A DNA stretch of 64,000 nt, from positions 2,046,001 to 2,110,000 of the forward strand of contig NZ_SMFZ01000001.1 in the NCBI RefSeq assembly GCF_004339565.1. Reading direction: 5' to 3'. Below are positions 8,750 through 17,298 of the stretch, piece after piece. The position numbers and the translations under genes were made by a program. This DNA comes from Pseudonocardia endophytica (GTDB taxonomy: Bacteria > Actinomycetota > Actinomycetes > Mycobacteriales > Pseudonocardiaceae). Position 1 is the stretch's first letter. Each line of letters opens with the position of its first letter. The notes under the pieces were generated by a model. That model searched no databases, was not told the DNA's origin, and was given only the letters and a program-made list of their open reading frames with translations.

Positions 8750-9532
8750 CTACTTCCCCTTCCAGACCGGGGAGCGCTTGTCCCGGAACGCGGCCGGGCC
8801 CTCCTGCGCGTCCTCCGAGCGGTACACCGGCGCCCAGATCTCCTCGGCGCGGTCGTAGGCCTCCGTCAGTCCACAGTGTGCGGACAGGTAGGCCGTGCGC
8901 TTGCCCGCGGCAACGGACAGCGGCGCGTTGCCCGCGATCCGCCGAGCCAGGTCCTGTGTGGACGACCGCAGCTCGGCCGCGGGAACGACGTGGTTGACCA
9001 GGCCCACCTCACGGGCACGCGTCGCGTCCAGCGGATCGCCGGTCAGCAGGATCTCCATCGCGATCCGTGGCGGGACCAGCCAGGACAGCGGCGCGGCCCA
9101 CGGCGAACCGCGGCCGACCTTCACCTCGCTCACCGCGAACCGGGCGTGCTCGGCGGCGACGACGAGGTCGCACTGCTGGGCGAGCAGGAACCCGCCCGCG
9201 TAGGCGACTCCGTTGACGGCGGCGATCGTCGGCTTCGGCACGTCGATGTTGCGGCCGAACTGCGGCAGGAAGTCCGGCGGCGGGATCTCCAGCGAGGTCT
9301 CGGCCATCTCCTTGAGGTCGCCGCCCGCGCAGAACGCCTTGTCGCCCGCGCCGGTCAGCACCAGGACGGCCGCCGAGTCGTCGTCGACGAAGCGCCGGGC
9401 GCCGTCCCACAGCCCGTCGCGGACCTCCGTGGACAGCGCGTTGCGGGCATCGGGGCGGTCGATCGTCAGCCAGGCGACGCGGTCGACGACCTCGTAGGTC
9501 ACTACAGGATTGTCGGTGTTGCCAGATGTCAC
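8750..9532 (-). CDS. Enoyl-CoA hydratase/isomerase family protein (AtuE/LiuC-like position)
   Basis: A 260-residue crotonase-fold enzyme. The GTG at 9532 was chosen because it overlaps the upstream stop (GTGA) and is followed by SGNTDNPVVTYEVVDRVAWL. The crotonase oxyanion-hole segments are present: FCAGGDLKEMAE and VNGVAYAGGFLLAQQCDLVV. In the second catalytic region VSEVKVGRGSPWAAPLSWLV, Gly/Ser stand where classic hydratases carry Glu. It may therefore be an isomerase or thioesterase variant rather than a standard hydratase. In context it would act on the unsaturated acyl-CoA, or hydrate the carboxylated intermediate. Confidence 0.85.
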   Translation of the reverse strand: MTSGNTDNPVVTYEVVDRVAWLTIDRPDARNALSTEVRDGLWDGARRFVDDDSAAVLVLTGAGDKAFCAGGDLKEMAETSLEIPPPDFLPQFGRNIDVPKPTIAAVNGVAYAGGFLLAQQCDLVVAAEHARFAVSEVKVGRGSPWAAPLSWLVPPRIAMEILLTGDPLDATRAREVGLVNHVVPAAELRSSTQDLARRIAGNAPLSVAAGKRTAYLSAHCGLTEAYDRAEEIWAPVYRSEDAQEGPAAFRDKRSPVWKGK

Positions 9533-11028
9533 GGGAACTTCTTCCGCAGCTCGGGACGGTTCAACTTGCCGCTGCCGGTGCGCGGCAGCTCGTCGACGAT
9601 CTCGATCCGGCGCGGCCGGGCGAAGCCGCGCAGGTTCGCGTGCTCGGCGCACCACGCGGCGATCTCCTCGGCGGTGACACCCTCGCGGTTCGGGACGACG
9701 ACGGCCGTGACCTGCTCGACCCACCGGTCGTGCGCGGTGCCGATCACGGCGACCTCGGCCAGGTACGGGTGCCCGGCCAGGTGCTCCTCGACCATCTGCG
9801 GGAACACGTTCTCCCCGCCGGTGACGATCATGTCGTCGATCCGGTCGGTGTAGTAGAGGTAGCCGTCGTCGTCGCGGGACACGAGGTCGCCGGTGTGGAA
9901 CCAGCTGTCGGACCAGCGGTCGGGCGCCTCGATCCCCCAGTACCCGGGCGTCACGGCGTCGCCCTGCACCCAGAGCTCCCCCACCGTGTCCGAACCGGCG
10001 GGGACGTCCTGTCCGGTGTCCGGTGCGACGAGCCGGGTGCGGACGACCTGCTCCAGCGGCTTGCCCATCGAGTTCGGGCGACGCGTGTCGGACGGCGCGT
10101 AGCTGACGACCAGCCCGCTCTGCTCGGTCTGCCCGTAGATCTCGGTGCCCCGGATACCGGTGCCGGCCTCGAGCCGGTCGATCGCCGCCGTCGGCGTGCG
10201 CGAGCCGCCGAACATGCAGATCCGGAACGAGTCCAGCACGACCGGGTTGTCCACGGTCCGGTTCCCGACGTCGATCATCATCGTGGAGATCAGGCCGCCG
10301 TACGTGGGCCGCAGCTCCTGCGCGAGCTGCAGCCAGCGCATCGGGTCCCAGCGCGGCATGAACGTGATCTGCCCGCCGCGCAACAGGATCGTGAGGCTCG
10401 CCAGCTGCAGGCCGCCGACGTGGAACAGCGGCATGCAGTTCAGCACGTGGTCGTCGCCGGTGATCTCGTAGAGGTCGACCACGGCGTCGCAGTGCGCGGT
10501 GGTGTTCCGGTGCGTCTGGCGCACGCCCTTCGGGACACCCGTCGAGCCGGACGTGTACATGAGCAGCGCGTCGTCGCCGTCGACCCGTGGCGTGACGTCG
10601 GTGGCCGGTTCGTGCGCGGCCAGCGCCTGCTCGTACGTGCCGCCCGGACCGAGTGTGAGGAGCTCCGGCAGCGCGTCGCCGAGCACGTCGGTGAGCCGGG
10701 TGACGTCGCCGGGCAGCACGACGAGGTACCGGGCACCGGAGTCGACGACGGCGTGGCGGAGCGCCGCGTCCGGGAACATGTAGTTCAGCGGGACGCCGAC
10801 GGCGCCCGCCTGCCAGACGCCGAGCATCCCCTGCAGGTACTCCAGGCCGTTCGGCAGGAAGAAGCCGACGCGCTCGCCGGGATCCACACCGGACGCCCGC
10901 ATGAACGCGGCGAACCGCGCGCCGTGCTCCGCGTACGCGGCGTAGCTGACCTCGGTGTCGTCGAGCCGGAGCGCGACCTTGCCGGGGTTGTCGGAGGCGC
11001 TGCGGCGCAGCAGGTTGGCGATGTTCAT
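9529..11028 (-). CDS. AMP-forming acyl-CoA ligase
   Basis: A 499-residue ANL-superfamily enzyme with an ATG start at 11028 that overlaps the previous gene by four bases. Motifs in order: the phosphate-binding loop LLMYTSGSTGVPKG, the adenine-side EIYGQTEQSG, the hinge region WFHTGDLVSRDDDGYLYYTDR and the C-terminal lysine motif PRTGSGKLNRPEL. The enzyme makes acyl-AMP and then acyl-CoA. Substrate is unknown; LFHVGGLQLASLTILLRGGQ is typical of medium/long-chain or aryl acid ligases. It is one of three ligases in the operon, suggesting a range of free acids are activated. Confidence 0.88.
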   Translation of the reverse strand: MNIANLLRRSASDNPGKVALRLDDTEVSYAAYAEHGARFAAFMRASGVDPGERVGFFLPNGLEYLQGMLGVWQAGAVGVPLNYMFPDAALRHAVVDSGARYLVVLPGDVTRLTDVLGDALPELLTLGPGGTYEQALAAHEPATDVTPRVDGDDALLMYTSGSTGVPKGVRQTHRNTTAHCDAVVDLYEITGDDHVLNCMPLFHVGGLQLASLTILLRGGQITFMPRWDPMRWLQLAQELRPTYGGLISTMMIDVGNRTVDNPVVLDSFRICMFGGSRTPTAAIDRLEAGTGIRGTEIYGQTEQSGLVVSYAPSDTRRPNSMGKPLEQVVRTRLVAPDTGQDVPAGSDTVGELWVQGDAVTPGYWGIEAPDRWSDSWFHTGDLVSRDDDGYLYYTDRIDDMIVTGGENVFPQMVEEHLAGHPYLAEVAVIGTAHDRWVEQVTAVVVPNREGVTAEEIAAWCAEHANLRGFARPRRIEIVDELPRTGSGKLNRPELRKKFP

Positions 11029-11813
11029 GAGGTGTCCTTCTGGCGTCGTTGCCGGAACGTCTCGAAGCCTTCCACGGCCGGGGCCGACCGCAGCGCCGCC
11101 GACTGGGTCACCGCCTCCAGCTCGAGCGACCCGCGCAGGTCCGCGTCCGCACTGTGGTTGATCAGCTTCTTGCTCAGGGCGACGGTGTACGACGGGAGCG
11201 CGGCCAGCTGCTCGGCCTTCTCCACCGCCGCGGCGAGGGCGGCCTCCGGATCGGGTTCGACGGCGTTGGCCAGCCCCAGCTCGAGCGCCCGCGTCGCGTC
11301 GATCTCCGGGGCGAGCAGCATCAGCTCCTTCGCCCGCTGCATGCCGACCAGGCGCGGCAGCAGCCACGCACCGCCGACGTCGGGCACGACGCCGCGCCGG
11401 ACGAACACCTGGCACAACCGGGCGTCCGCGGAGAGCACGACGAGATCGCACGCCAGCGCCAGGTTGAACCCGCCGCCGTAGGCCACACCGGACACGGCCG
11501 CGACGACCGGCAGCCGCGACTCCCAGATCTCCACGACGAGCCGGTGGAACGCGCGCAGCAACGCCAGCAGGTCACGGTCGTCTCCCGACCCGGCGTACTC
11601 CAGGATCGCCCCGACGTCGCCACCGGCGGAGAAGTGCTCCCCGACGCCGGTGAGAACCAGCGCGTGTGTGTCCGGGTCGTCGCCCGCGTCGCGGACGGCG
11701 TGCTCGAGCGCGGCCGCCGTCTCCGTGGACATCGCGTTCCGCCGGTCGGCCCGGTCGATCGCGACGATGCGGACCGGCCCGCGCTGCTCGACGGTGATCG
11801 ACATGCCCGTCAT
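11025..11813 (-). CDS. Enoyl-CoA hydratase/isomerase family protein
   Basis: This 262-residue crotonase-family enzyme uses the ATG at 11813, which overlaps the upstream ligase stop (ATGA); a second Met lies three codons further. It shows AIDRADRRNAMSTETAAALE, the oxyanion-hole loops HFSAGGDVGAILEY and VSGVAYGGGFNLALACDLVV, and FVRRGVVPDVGGAWLLPRLV. The Asp in PDVGGAW stands where many isomerases and dehalogenase-like members place their catalytic acid. It is a paralogue of the enzyme at 8750-9532, so the two probably act at different steps of the pathway. Confidence 0.86.
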   Translation of the reverse strand: MTGMSITVEQRGPVRIVAIDRADRRNAMSTETAAALEHAVRDAGDDPDTHALVLTGVGEHFSAGGDVGAILEYAGSGDDRDLLALLRAFHRLVVEIWESRLPVVAAVSGVAYGGGFNLALACDLVVLSADARLCQVFVRRGVVPDVGGAWLLPRLVGMQRAKELMLLAPEIDATRALELGLANAVEPDPEAALAAAVEKAEQLAALPSYTVALSKKLINHSADADLRGSLELEAVTQSAALRSAPAVEGFETFRQRRQKDTS

Positions 11814-13384
11814 CCCACCCTCTGGTCGTCGGTGGCGCCGCGTTCGGCGAGCACGTGACGCTGGAGCTTGCCGGTCGTGCTGCGCGGCAGCTGGTCCGCG
11901 GTCAGGAACTCGACGTAGTGCGGGCGCTTGTACGACGCGAGCCGCTCCCGGCAACGTCCGACGATCTCGCCGGCCGTGACCGGTTCCGTTCCCGGCGCAC
12001 GGACGACGACGACCTTCACCGTCTCGCCCCAGTGCGGATCGGCGACACCGTGCGCGCAGACCTCCTGCACGCCGGGATGGCCGGCGATCGCGTGCTCGAC
12101 CTCGGCCGGATAGACGTTCTCGCCTCCGGTCTTGATCAGGTACTTCGTGCGGTCGACGAACTCCAGCGTGCCGTCGTCGTTGCGGACGAGCACGTCGCCG
12201 GTGTGCAGCCAGCCGCCGGCGAACGCGGCCGCGGTGGCCTCCGGGTCGTCGAGGTAGCCGGACATCAGTCCCGGGCCGCGGACGACGCACTCGCCGGGCA
12301 CGCCGACCGGCACCTCGGCCATGTCACCGCCGTCCGGGTCGACGAGCCGGATCTCCACGAACGGCGTCGGTGTCTTGCGCAGGTGCGGCGTCTCGCCGGG
12401 GCCGGAGAATCCGTGCGCGAGCACGTAGCTCGTCTCGGTCTGGCCGAACGCGTCGCAGAACGCGATGCCGTACTTCGCGGTCAGCTGCGCCACCACGCCG
12501 GGCATCATGTTCGCGTAGCCGATCGCGAACCGCCACGACGACAGGTCGCGCAGCCCGGGGTCCGCGGCCAGCACGTCGGTGATCACGCCGGGCAGCAGGA
12601 GTGTCCAACTGAGACGGTCGCGCTCGATCAGATCGAGGATCCGGTCCGGATCGGGGCGCCGGCACGCGGCGAACCGGCCGCCGGTGAGCAGCGTGCCGTA
12701 GAGCGACTCGTCGCCGCCGCAGTGGAACAACGGCAGCCAGCCGACGAACCCGTCGTCCGGGGTGAGCGCGAACCACTGCGCCAGCCGCACCGCGCGGGTC
12801 GCCGCCGCCTGCTGGGTGATCATCGCGCCCTTGGGCAGCCCGGTGGTGCCGGACGTGTAGAGCACGTTGTGCAGGTCGCCGGGCTCGGCGGCCGGCTCCG
12901 GCACCGGCGCACCCGTCTCGAGCAGGTTCGCGTACGGCGTGAACCCGTCCTGCCGGTCGAGGCAGTACCACTCCTTGACCGACGGGCACCGGGCCCGGAT
13001 CGCGGTGGCTCGTTCGGCGAGCGGCCCGGACGTGACCAAGGCGAGCGGTTCGGCCGTGGCGACGCAGTGCACGAGCTCGTCCGGGTGCAGCCGGACGTTC
13101 AGCGTCACGGCCGCGACACCGAGCCGCGCCAGCGCGACGTAGATCTCCACCCACTCGGGCCGGGTCTCGGCCAGCACCGCGACCCGGTCGCCGCGCCGCA
13201 GCCCGGACGCCGCCAGGCCCGCCGCGAGCCGCTCGGCACGCTCCCCCAGCTCCGCGTACGTCCACGGCCCCTCACCGGGCTGGTCGGACGTCACCGCCAG
13301 GCGGTCACCGAAGACCCGGACCGACCGCCGGAAGAGCGCGTCCAGCGTCAACCCGGTCGCCGCCGCGACATCCGCGCTGGTCAC
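11810..13384 (-). CDS. Long-chain-type AMP-dependent acyl-CoA ligase
   Basis: The product has 524 residues from GTG 13384, preceded by GGGCAGGG. An in-frame upstream start at 13435 would add a short Ala/Arg-rich tail. Motifs: NVLYTSGTTGLPKGAMIT, CDAFGQTETSYVL, WLHTGDVLVRNDDGTLEFVD and the C-terminal PRSTTGKLQRHVL. Activates a carboxylic acid via acyl-AMP. It is the first gene after a 328-nt interval rich in palindromes that separates it from the carboxylase genes. It may therefore have its own promoter, or sit downstream of a partial terminator. Confidence 0.87.
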   Translation of the reverse strand: MTSADVAAATGLTLDALFRRSVRVFGDRLAVTSDQPGEGPWTYAELGERAERLAAGLAASGLRRGDRVAVLAETRPEWVEIYVALARLGVAAVTLNVRLHPDELVHCVATAEPLALVTSGPLAERATAIRARCPSVKEWYCLDRQDGFTPYANLLETGAPVPEPAAEPGDLHNVLYTSGTTGLPKGAMITQQAAATRAVRLAQWFALTPDDGFVGWLPLFHCGGDESLYGTLLTGGRFAACRRPDPDRILDLIERDRLSWTLLLPGVITDVLAADPGLRDLSSWRFAIGYANMMPGVVAQLTAKYGIAFCDAFGQTETSYVLAHGFSGPGETPHLRKTPTPFVEIRLVDPDGGDMAEVPVGVPGECVVRGPGLMSGYLDDPEATAAAFAGGWLHTGDVLVRNDDGTLEFVDRTKYLIKTGGENVYPAEVEHAIAGHPGVQEVCAHGVADPHWGETVKVVVVRAPGTEPVTAGEIVGRCRERLASYKRPHYVEFLTADQLPRSTTGKLQRHVLAERGATDDQRVG

Positions 13385-13436
13385 GACCCTGCCCACCGAT
13401 CTTCCCGCCGCGGCCCGGCTGGTCTCCGGGAGCACG

Positions 13437-13529
13437 CTTTGCTCTGCTCACCCGGGCGCAACACCGATCGGCCGAGCCGTTCACCCCGCCGGTCCCCGCG
13501 CCCGTTGCGTGGGTGTGAGCAGAGCAAAG
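13437..13529. repeat. Long inverted repeat, hairpin
   Basis: A perfect 15-bp inverted pair, CTTTGCTCTGCTCAC (13437-13451) and GTGAGCAGAGCAAAG (13515-13529), is extended inward by GCAAC (13458-13462) and GTTGC (13504-13508). It lies between the carboxylase alpha gene and the ligase gene within one minus-strand gene series. It could attenuate transcription between them. No coding sequence is evident in 13385-13712. Confidence 0.75.
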
Positions 13530-13556
13530 GCAGGGTGTGAGGGGCCCGCCCGACCG

Positions 13557-13717
13557 CCATGATCAGCGGTTGAGGAGCGCGGCGGTCCCTACGCGAACCT
13601 CTCGCTCCACAAACGGCGATCATGCCCGTCCGCCGGCGCCGACCACGGGCGGTGATCCGCAGTTGTGGAGCGGAGCAGTCGCCGGGCGAACGGCGTGCTC
13701 CACGGGCGGCGATCACG
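13557..13717. repeat. Four alternating TGATC...GGAGCG palindromic units
   Basis: Units of about 22 bp occur at 13559-13580, 13603-13624, 13649-13674 and 13695-13717 in alternating orientation. Read in one direction they share (C)ATGATC, then a GCGGTTG-like core, then TGGAGCG (unit 1 has GAGGAGCG). They form two inverted pairs, like REP/BIME elements. The last unit overlaps the stop codon of the biotin carboxylase gene (13713-13715). Confidence 0.65.
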
Positions 13718-15695
13718 TCCCGTCCTCGGCGTCCTCGACGACGGCGAGGACCTGGCCCGTGTCGACCTGGTCGCCCGCCGCGACGCGGACCTCGCCGAGG
13801 ACGCCGTTGCCCGGGGCGACGACGGTGTGCTCCATCTTCATCGCCTCGAGCACGACGAGCGGTTGGCCGACCTCGACCTGCTGCCCCGGGTCCCCGAGCA
13901 CGCGCACGACCGTGCCGGGCATCGGCGCCAGCAACGAGCCGGCGTGGGCGACGGCATTCGGGTCGGCGAAGCGCGGCACCTCGGCGAGCGCGACCGAGCC
14001 GTCCGGACCGTCCACGAAGGACCATCCGGCCCTGCGGTGCACGGCGTAGTCGCGGCGCACGCCGTCGGTCTCCAGCACCACGCGCGACGGCGTCGCGGAG
14101 ACCAGCGCTGCGGCGAGCGGCTCGTCGTTCACGCGCACGTCGAGCCCGTCGCGGCGGAACCGGTAGCGGACGTCCACATCGGAGTCCCGGAGCGTGTACG
14201 CGACGTGCTGGGAGGAGCCCCCGACGTTGCGCCAGCCGGACGGCATCCCGGCCAGCACCCGCGCCGACGCACGGTTCGCGGCCTGGGTGGCGAGCGCGGC
14301 AGCGGCGGCGTGCCTGCGACCGGAGTCGGCCAGCGTGCCGGAGCCGAGCGCGACCGGGTCGTGGCGCACGAGGTAGCCGGTGTCGGTCGCGCCGTCGAGG
14401 AACTCGCGCTCGCGGAGGATCCCGACGAGCAGGTCGCGGTTCGTCGTGACGCCGTGCAGCGCAGCTCCCGCGAGCGCGCGGGCGAGCGTGCGGGCCGCCT
14501 CGGCGCGGGTGCGGCCGTGCGCGATCACCTTGGCGAGCATCGGGTCGTAGTGCGGGGACACGACGCTCCCGTCCTCGACGCCGGTGTCCACACGGACGTC
14601 GCCCGAGACGTCGAAGCGGTGCAGCGTGCCGGTAGCCGGGAGGTAGTCGGTCCCGTTCTCGCCGCGCGTGACCGACTCGGCGTAGAGCCGGACCTCGATC
14701 GCGTGCCCGTCGATGCGGGCGTCGAGCACGTCGGACCCCAGCGGGGCGCCCTCCGCGACGCGGATCTGCTGCTCCACCAGGTCCAGGCCGGTGACCAGCT
14801 CGGTCACCGGGTGCTCGACCTGCAGGCGCGTGTTGACCTCGAGGAAGAAGAACTCACCGTCCTGGCCGAGCACGAACTCGACGGTCCCGGCGCCGGTGTA
14901 GCCGATCGCCTTCCCGGCCGCGACGGCCGCCGCACCCAGCTCGGCGCGCAGCGACTCGGTGACGGCCGGGGACGGCGCCTCCTCGACGATCTTCTGGTAG
15001 CGCCGCTGGATCGAGCACTCGCGCTCGAACAGGTGCACGACGGTGCCGTGCGTGTCGCCGAGGATCTGCACCTCTACGTGGCGCGGGTCGACGACGAAGC
15101 GCTCCAGGAACACGGTCCCGTCGCCGAACGCGGACTCCGCCTCCCGGCGCGCACCCTCCACGGCGTCACGCAGGTCCGCGGCGGACCGCACGACACGCAT
15201 GCCGCGACCGCCACCGCCGAACGCGGCCTTGACCAGCACCGGGAAGCCGATCTCGTCGGCGATCGTGGAGAGATCGGAGTCCTCGGTGACGGTCGCTCCC
15301 GGCAGGACGGGCACGCCGGCCGACGACATCAGCGACTTCGCCTCGAGCTTGGAGCCCATCGACGCGATCGCCTCGGGCGACGGACCGACGAACGTCAGCC
15401 CGGCCGTCGCGCAGTCGCGGGCGAACCCCTCGTTCTCGGAGAGGAACCCGTACCCGGGATGCACGGCGTCCGCGCCGGTGGCCTGCGCCGCGGCGATCAC
15501 CGCGTCCCCGCGCAGGTAGGTCTCCGACGGCGTCACGCCGGGCAGGCGCACGGCCTCGTCGGCGAGCCGGACGAACGGGGCGTCGGCGTCCGCGTCGGAG
15601 TACACGGCCACCGTGGCGATGCCGAGCCGGTGCGCCGTACGCATCACGCGCACGGCGATCTCGCCCCGGTTCGCGACGAGCAACTTCTGGATCAC
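13713..15695 (-). CDS. Acyl-CoA carboxylase alpha subunit (biotin carboxylase + BCCP)
   Basis: A 660-residue protein from GTG 15695 (VIQKLLVANRGEIAVRVMRT). Biotin carboxylase domain about residues 1-450: PGYGFLSENEGFA, the ATP-grasp loop AAFGGGGRGMRVVRS, ECSIQRRYQKIVEEAPSP, and EVNTRLQVEHPVTELVTGLD. A linker domain follows. The biotin carboxyl-carrier domain lies at the end, with the biotinylated lysine in LEAMKMEHTV (K620). It carboxylates biotin with ATP and bicarbonate and works with the CT subunit encoded directly upstream. The single-chain BC-BCCP layout is that of methylcrotonyl-, geranyl- and propionyl-CoA carboxylase alpha subunits. With AtuA and hydratases nearby, a methylcrotonyl/geranyl-type substrate is the best guess. 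Confidence 0.93.
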   Translation of the reverse strand: MIQKLLVANRGEIAVRVMRTAHRLGIATVAVYSDADADAPFVRLADEAVRLPGVTPSETYLRGDAVIAAAQATGADAVHPGYGFLSENEGFARDCATAGLTFVGPSPEAIASMGSKLEAKSLMSSAGVPVLPGATVTEDSDLSTIADEIGFPVLVKAAFGGGGRGMRVVRSAADLRDAVEGARREAESAFGDGTVFLERFVVDPRHVEVQILGDTHGTVVHLFERECSIQRRYQKIVEEAPSPAVTESLRAELGAAAVAAGKAIGYTGAGTVEFVLGQDGEFFFLEVNTRLQVEHPVTELVTGLDLVEQQIRVAEGAPLGSDVLDARIDGHAIEVRLYAESVTRGENGTDYLPATGTLHRFDVSGDVRVDTGVEDGSVVSPHYDPMLAKVIAHGRTRAEAARTLARALAGAALHGVTTNRDLLVGILREREFLDGATDTGYLVRHDPVALGSGTLADSGRRHAAAAALATQAANRASARVLAGMPSGWRNVGGSSQHVAYTLRDSDVDVRYRFRRDGLDVRVNDEPLAAALVSATPSRVVLETDGVRRDYAVHRRAGWSFVDGPDGSVALAEVPRFADPNAVAHAGSLLAPMPGTVVRVLGDPGQQVEVGQPLVVLEAMKMEHTVVAPGNGVLGEVRVAAGDQVDTGQVLAVVEDAEDGT

Positions 15696-15699
15696 GCGA

Positions 15700-17298
15700 T
15701 CACATCCTGAAGACGCCGTAGCCACGGCGTCCGTTCACGGTCTGGTTGTGCACGGCCGACAGCGACATGCCGAGCACGGTGCGGGTGTCGCGGGGGTCGA
15801 TGATCCCGTCGTCGTAGAGCCGCGCGGTGATGTAGAACGCGTGCGACTCCTCCTCGATCTGGGCCTCGATCGCCTCGGTCCGTTTCGCGTCGGCGTCGAT
15901 GTCGAACGGTTTGCCCTGCGCCTCGGCGGACGCCCGGCCCACGATGGACAGGACACCGGCCAGCTGTGCGGCGCCCATCACGGCGAGCTTCGCGTTCGGC
16001 CAGGCGAACATCAGCCGCGGGTCGTAGGCGCGCCCGGACATGCCGTAGTTCCCGGCCCCGAACGACGACGCCATGTTGATCGTCAGGTGCGGCACGGTCG
16101 AGTTCGTGACGGCGTTGATCATCTTCGCGCCGTCCTTGATGATCCCGCCCTGCTCGTACTCGGCGCCGACCATGTAGCCGGTGGTGTTCTGCAGGAAGAT
16201 CAACGGTGTGTCGGTCTGGTTGGCCAGCATGATGAACTCGGACGCCTTCTTGGCCTCCTCGGAGAACAGCACGCCGCGGTGGTTCGCCAGCACGCCGACC
16301 GGATAGCCGTGCACCTGCGCCCACCCGGTCACGAGCGACGTCCCGTAGAGCGGCTTGTACTCGTCGAACTCGGAGCCGTCGACGGTGCGCGCCAGGATCT
16401 CCCGCGGATCGAACGGCACCTTCGACTCCGGAGGGAGGATGCCGAGGATCTCGTCCGGGTCGTACAACGGCGCCGACACGTGCGGCGACGGCGCGGGGCC
16501 GAGCTTGCGCCAGTTGATCCTGGTCATGATCTCGCGGCCGAGCCGGATCGCGTCGTGCTCGTCGACGGCGAAATAGTCCGACAGACCGGACACCCGGCTG
16601 TGCATCTCCGCGCCGCCGAGCGACTCGTCGTCGGCCTCCTCCCCGGTGGCCATCTTGACCAGCGGCGGGCCGCCGAGGAACACCTTCGCACCGCGGTCGA
16701 CGAGTACCGAGTAGTCGCACATGCCCGGCACGTACGCGCCGCCCGCGGTGGAGTTGCCGAACACGAGCGCGACCGTCGGGATGCCGAGCCCGGACAGCTC
16801 CGTGAGCTCGTGGAAGATCCGTCCCGCCGGGACGAACAGCTCCGCCTGGGTCGGCAGGTCGGCGCCACCCGACTCCACCAGGTTGATCACCGGCAGCCGG
16901 TTCAGGCGGGCGATCTCCAACGCGCGCAGCGTCTTGCGCAACGAGTACGGGTTCATCGCACCGCCGCGTGACGTCGGCTCGTGCCCGATCACGACGCACT
17001 CCACACCGGACACGACGCCGATGCCGGTCACGATGTTGGCGCCGACCGTGAACTCCGTCCCCCACGCCGCCAGCGGCGACAGCTCCAGGAACGGCGAGTC
17101 CGGGTCGAGCAGCAGCTCCAGCCGCTCCCGGACCGGGAGCTTGCCGCGGTCGCGATGGCGCTGCATGTACTTCGCACCGCCACCCGCGATCGCCGCCTCG
17201 AGCTGCTCGTCGAGCGCGGCGATCGCGGCCTCCTGAACCTTCCGGTTCTGGAGGTACTCCTCGGTCGTGGTGTCCAGCGTGGACCGCAGGACGGCCAT
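15700..17298 (-). CDS. Acyl-CoA carboxylase beta subunit (carboxyltransferase)
   Basis: A 532-residue carboxyltransferase starting at ATG 17298, overlapping the ligase stop by one base. It has the methylcrotonyl/geranyl-CoA carboxylase beta features: FLELSPLAAWG, MNPYSLRKTLRALEIA, GGPPLVKMATGEEADDESLG, GAEMHSRVSGLSDYFAVDE in the N-terminal half, and FLQNTTGYMVGAEYEQGGII and MFAWPNAKLAVMGAAQLAG in the C-terminal half. It transfers CO2 from carboxybiotin to the gamma-carbon of an unsaturated branched acyl-CoA. The alpha subunit starts 4 nt downstream of its stop, so the subunits are made together. Confidence 0.93.
   Translation of the reverse strand: MAVLRSTLDTTTEEYLQNRKVQEAAIAALDEQLEAAIAGGGAKYMQRHRDRGKLPVRERLELLLDPDSPFLELSPLAAWGTEFTVGANIVTGIGVVSGVECVVIGHEPTSRGGAMNPYSLRKTLRALEIARLNRLPVINLVESGGADLPTQAELFVPAGRIFHELTELSGLGIPTVALVFGNSTAGGAYVPGMCDYSVLVDRGAKVFLGGPPLVKMATGEEADDESLGGAEMHSRVSGLSDYFAVDEHDAIRLGREIMTRINWRKLGPAPSPHVSAPLYDPDEILGILPPESKVPFDPREILARTVDGSEFDEYKPLYGTSLVTGWAQVHGYPVGVLANHRGVLFSEEAKKASEFIMLANQTDTPLIFLQNTTGYMVGAEYEQGGIIKDGAKMINAVTNSTVPHLTINMASSFGAGNYGMSGRAYDPRLMFAWPNAKLAVMGAAQLAGVLSIVGRASAEAQGKPFDIDADAKRTEAIEAQIEEESHAFYITARLYDDGIIDPRDTRTVLGMSLSAVHNQTVNGRRGYGVFRM

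Noticed and set aside
13557..13717. Regularly spaced ~22-bp repeats looking like a small CRISPR array
   Set aside because: Units alternate in orientation and vary in sequence, spacing is uneven, and there are no cas genes nearby; they fit REP/BIME-type palindromes.
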